Assembly (NCBI GenBank): GCA_026785865.1
Contig: JAJAZG010000509.1
Span: forward strand, 1 to 5,074
Reading direction: 5' to 3'
Length of the DNA stretch: 5,074 nt
Origin: Pseudanabaena sp. CAN_BIN31
GTDB lineage: Bacteria > Cyanobacteriota > Cyanobacteriia > Pseudanabaenales > Pseudanabaenaceae
The translations under genes and the position numbers were made by a program. The notes under the pieces are model-generated. The model made no database searches. It had not been told where the DNA came from and saw nothing but the letters and a program-made list of their open reading frames with translations. Shown here in pieces: positions 3,998 through 5,074 of this stretch. The first letter of the stretch is position 1, and every line of letters starts with the position of its first letter.

Positions 3998-4867
3998 CTA
4001 CTTAATCACATAAGGCTGATAATCCAGCGATCGCTCCAACAAACACCGCCCAAAAGCCCTCGCCTGCTCTACCAAAATCTGACTAAGCCGCAACTTCCGA
4101 TTTTGTGATGGATAAATAAACGGCGTACTAAACTGCTGCTCAAGTTGTCGTAAAAATAGCTTCTTAGCGATCGCCCCTAACCAAATTCCCGCACCATCAG
4201 GCGAAGGCTCAAAATCAGTCGGATCTAATAAATTTGCCTGAACGATCGCAATTACCGCCGCATCCACCACCACAGGACGAAACTCCTCCATTAGATCCAG
4301 TGCTAGATTTGGACGGTACGGCTGCGTCACATGAAAAAAGCCAAAATAAGGATCAAGCCCAGCTAAAACTGCCGCCGCAAAGACTCTCGCTAATAGAACA
4401 CCATAACCCCAACTTAACAGCGCATTAATCGGATCGAGTGGTGGCTGACGGTTGCGCCTCTGCAATATTACGCGCTGATTACGGATTTTGCCCTCAATCA
4501 ACTTTTGGGCGATCGCCATCCCAAAAGTCAAATCAACCACTTGATACTGAGCCAATCGCAACATCGGATTCGTATGAAAACTCCCTTGCAACCTGCCGCG
4601 AAATTGTCCATCTTGCTTGAGAAATATCGTCTCAATGCCCCGATCCATCAATTCCGCAATCACCACACTGGTTAACTGTACACCCGCATGGATCACCAAT
4701 AAAGACACCTCCGCTAGTCTAAAGGACTTGCGATCGCCACTTCGATTAATCACCAATGACTCATTTTTAAGATTTAGGGGCTTGAGTTCAGGCAAGCGAT
4801 CGCCCGCAGGCAACATGTAATGTATGTCAGCTTTGCAAGAACTAGTAGTATTAAACCATTTCTTCAT
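3998..4867 (-). CDS. cas1: Cas1 with internal deletion of the catalytic-Glu block
   Basis: Cas1 is the integrase that inserts spacers next to the leader. The frame is 289 residues from ATG 4867. Visible family parts (numbering from that Met) are VQLTSVVIAELMDRGI (63-78), FRGRLQGSF, MLRLAQYQ, EGKIRNQR (125-132), QPPLDPINALLSWGYGVLLA (141-160), GLDPYFGFFH with metal ligand His179, and LALDLMEEFRP with Asp191 and Glu194. In ordinary Cas1 a block of about 55-75 residues lies between KIRNQR and the RNRxPPxDPxNALLS motif and carries the conserved catalytic Glu in its GxEG helix. Here the two motifs are joined directly through QRRNR (4448-4462), so that Glu is gone. The first 25 to 30 residues (MKKWFNTTSSCKADIHYMLP) do not resemble a Cas1 start; ATG 4816 (MLPAGDRL) is an alternative. 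A GTG at 4900 inside the adjoining MITE extends the frame by 11 more. Likely inactive; the frame is still open, so the deletion may be recent or the protein may keep a structural role. Confidence 0.85.
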   Translation of the reverse strand: MKKWFNTTSSCKADIHYMLPAGDRLPELKPLNLKNESLVINRSGDRKSFRLAEVSLLVIHAGVQLTSVVIAELMDRGIETIFLKQDGQFRGRLQGSFHTNPMLRLAQYQVVDLTFGMAIAQKLIEGKIRNQRVILQRRNRQPPLDPINALLSWGYGVLLARVFAAAVLAGLDPYFGFFHVTQPYRPNLALDLMEEFRPVVVDAAVIAIVQANLLDPTDFEPSPDGAGIWLGAIAKKLFLRQLEQQFSTPFIYPSQNRKLRLSQILVEQARAFGRCLLERSLDYQPYVIK

Positions 4868-4978
4868 AATCATTGGACTTTGGACAAAGCAAAAATCCAC
4901 GCTACTAGTAGTGGATCATGAATAAATTTTTAGTCAAAAAAACACTACCTGTAACATTTGTCCAAAGTCCAATAATCA
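4867..4978. repeat. 6-bp target-site duplications flanking the 100-bp MITE
   Basis: TAATCA occurs at 4867-4872 immediately outside the left inverted repeat and at 4973-4978 immediately outside the right one. The exact abutment on both sides is the signature of transposition. Removing the element and one copy restores a continuous sequence in which the cas1 ATG (4867-4865) is already present. Confidence 0.75.
4873..4972. mobile_element. 100-bp MITE with perfect 16-bp terminal inverted repeats
   Basis: TTGGACTTTGGACAAA (4873-4888) and its exact inverse (4957-4972) end a 100-bp, AT-rich element without coding capacity, flanked by the TAATCA duplication. Each terminal repeat contains the hexamer TTGGAC twice (4873-4878 and 4880-4885, mirrored on the right), which may be a double transposase-binding site. 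Inside, ATCCAC (4895-4900) and GTGGAT (4911-4916) form a small stem. The perfect ends suggest a recent insertion. It lies across the 5' end of cas1: it separates the gene from its former upstream DNA and adds a GTG start and the residues MDFCFVQSP to the longest frame. Which transposase family mobilises it cannot be told from the sequence; no full-length parent is in the window. Confidence 0.85.
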
Positions 4979-5074
4979 GCAACGTTAGGGGGTATCCATG
5001 TCCAATATATCGCAGCAAGCCAAGCAAACAGCTTAAAAGCTTGTAATCTCGTTAGGTTCACTGAGTATAAATAC
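4979..5074. other. Right-edge region, no feature seen
   Basis: These 96 bases are the former upstream region of cas1. A TATATT (minus strand, 5009-5004) could be a -10 box but has no -35 partner at the right distance. A 5-bp inverted repeat (AGCTT-AA-AAGCT, 5031-5042) is the only structure. The cas1 frame can be followed back through this region without an ATG, so a longer ancestral protein is possible but unsupported. Confidence 0.3.

Larger units (their letters stand above)
1550..4803. repeat. Ten HIP1 octamers (GCGATCGC)
   Basis: Exact copies start at 1550, 2139, 2183, 2496, 2762, 4027, 4167, 4509, 4730 and 4796. This density is characteristic of many cyanobacterial chromosomes. All copies fall in cas6, the CcbP-like gene and cas1; none lies in the array, leader, MITE or the left 1.36 kb. 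The cas genes have therefore resided in a HIP1-rich genome for a long time, while the rest is newer or non-coding. Confidence 0.9.

Noticed and set aside
3954..3998. GTG start at 3998 for cas2
   Set aside because: The extra 15 residues precede the canonical MLWLVCYDVSDD start of Cas2.
4234..4820. Three plus-strand ORFs (64, 60 and 67 residues)
   Set aside because: All antisense to cas1, which has clear family motifs.
4841..4912. Shared ACTAGTAGT in cas1 (4841-4849) and in the MITE (4904-4912)
   Set aside because: Nine bases of a partly palindromic motif in AT-rich DNA; chance is sufficient.
1..5074. tRNA, rRNA or riboswitch
   Set aside because: No tRNA cloverleaf, rRNA core motif or known riboswitch consensus recognised on either strand by eye.

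Overview
The window looks cyanobacterial. Ten exact copies of the HIP1 octamer GCGATCGC lie between positions 1550 and 4803, nearly all inside the cas genes, and the proteins read like filamentous-cyanobacterium families (a Pseudanabaena/Oscillatoria-type host is a guess). The first 1.36 kb and the array/leader have no exact HIP1 copy and are AT-rich, as expected of mobile or non-coding DNA.

Region by region. 1-91 (minus) is the start of an unidentified gene running off the left edge. 160-339 (minus) is a decayed 5' fragment of an IS630-type transposase. 340-511 is non-coding or decayed. 512-748 (plus) is a small unrecognised ORF. 763-1168 is a very structured stretch: an 11-bp stem-loop, then a ~370-bp element bounded by inverted 37-bp arms with further inverted repeats inside, a candidate MITE-like element or structured RNA. 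1174-1363 shows nothing I can name. From 1364 to 4867 everything is on the minus strand and forms a CRISPR locus. In transcription order it runs cas1, cas2, leader, array (6 repeats, 5 spacers), a CcbP-like calcium-binding protein gene, cas6. 4873-4972 is a 100-bp MITE with perfect 16-bp terminal inverted repeats and a 6-bp target duplication, sitting on the 5' end of cas1. 4979-5074 holds nothing I can call.

How it works together. Cas6 should cut the array transcript at the 3' base of the CCCC-GCAA-GGGG hairpin, leaving an 8-nt ACGGAAAC handle. This fits the Cas6-dependent class 1 (type I-D / type III-like) arrays of cyanobacteria. No interference gene (cas10, cas7, cas5, cas3) is in the window, so the effector must lie outside it or elsewhere in the genome. 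The adaptation genes appear broken in several independent ways. Cas1 lacks the internal block that carries the catalytic glutamate; cas2 has an in-frame TGA with a normal-looking Cas2 C-terminus beyond it; a MITE has landed at the cas1 start. The most interesting reading is therefore a CRISPR locus that keeps array and processing enzyme but has probably lost spacer acquisition, with a Cas6 carrying a C-terminal helix-turn-helix and a CcbP-like gene placed between array and cas6.
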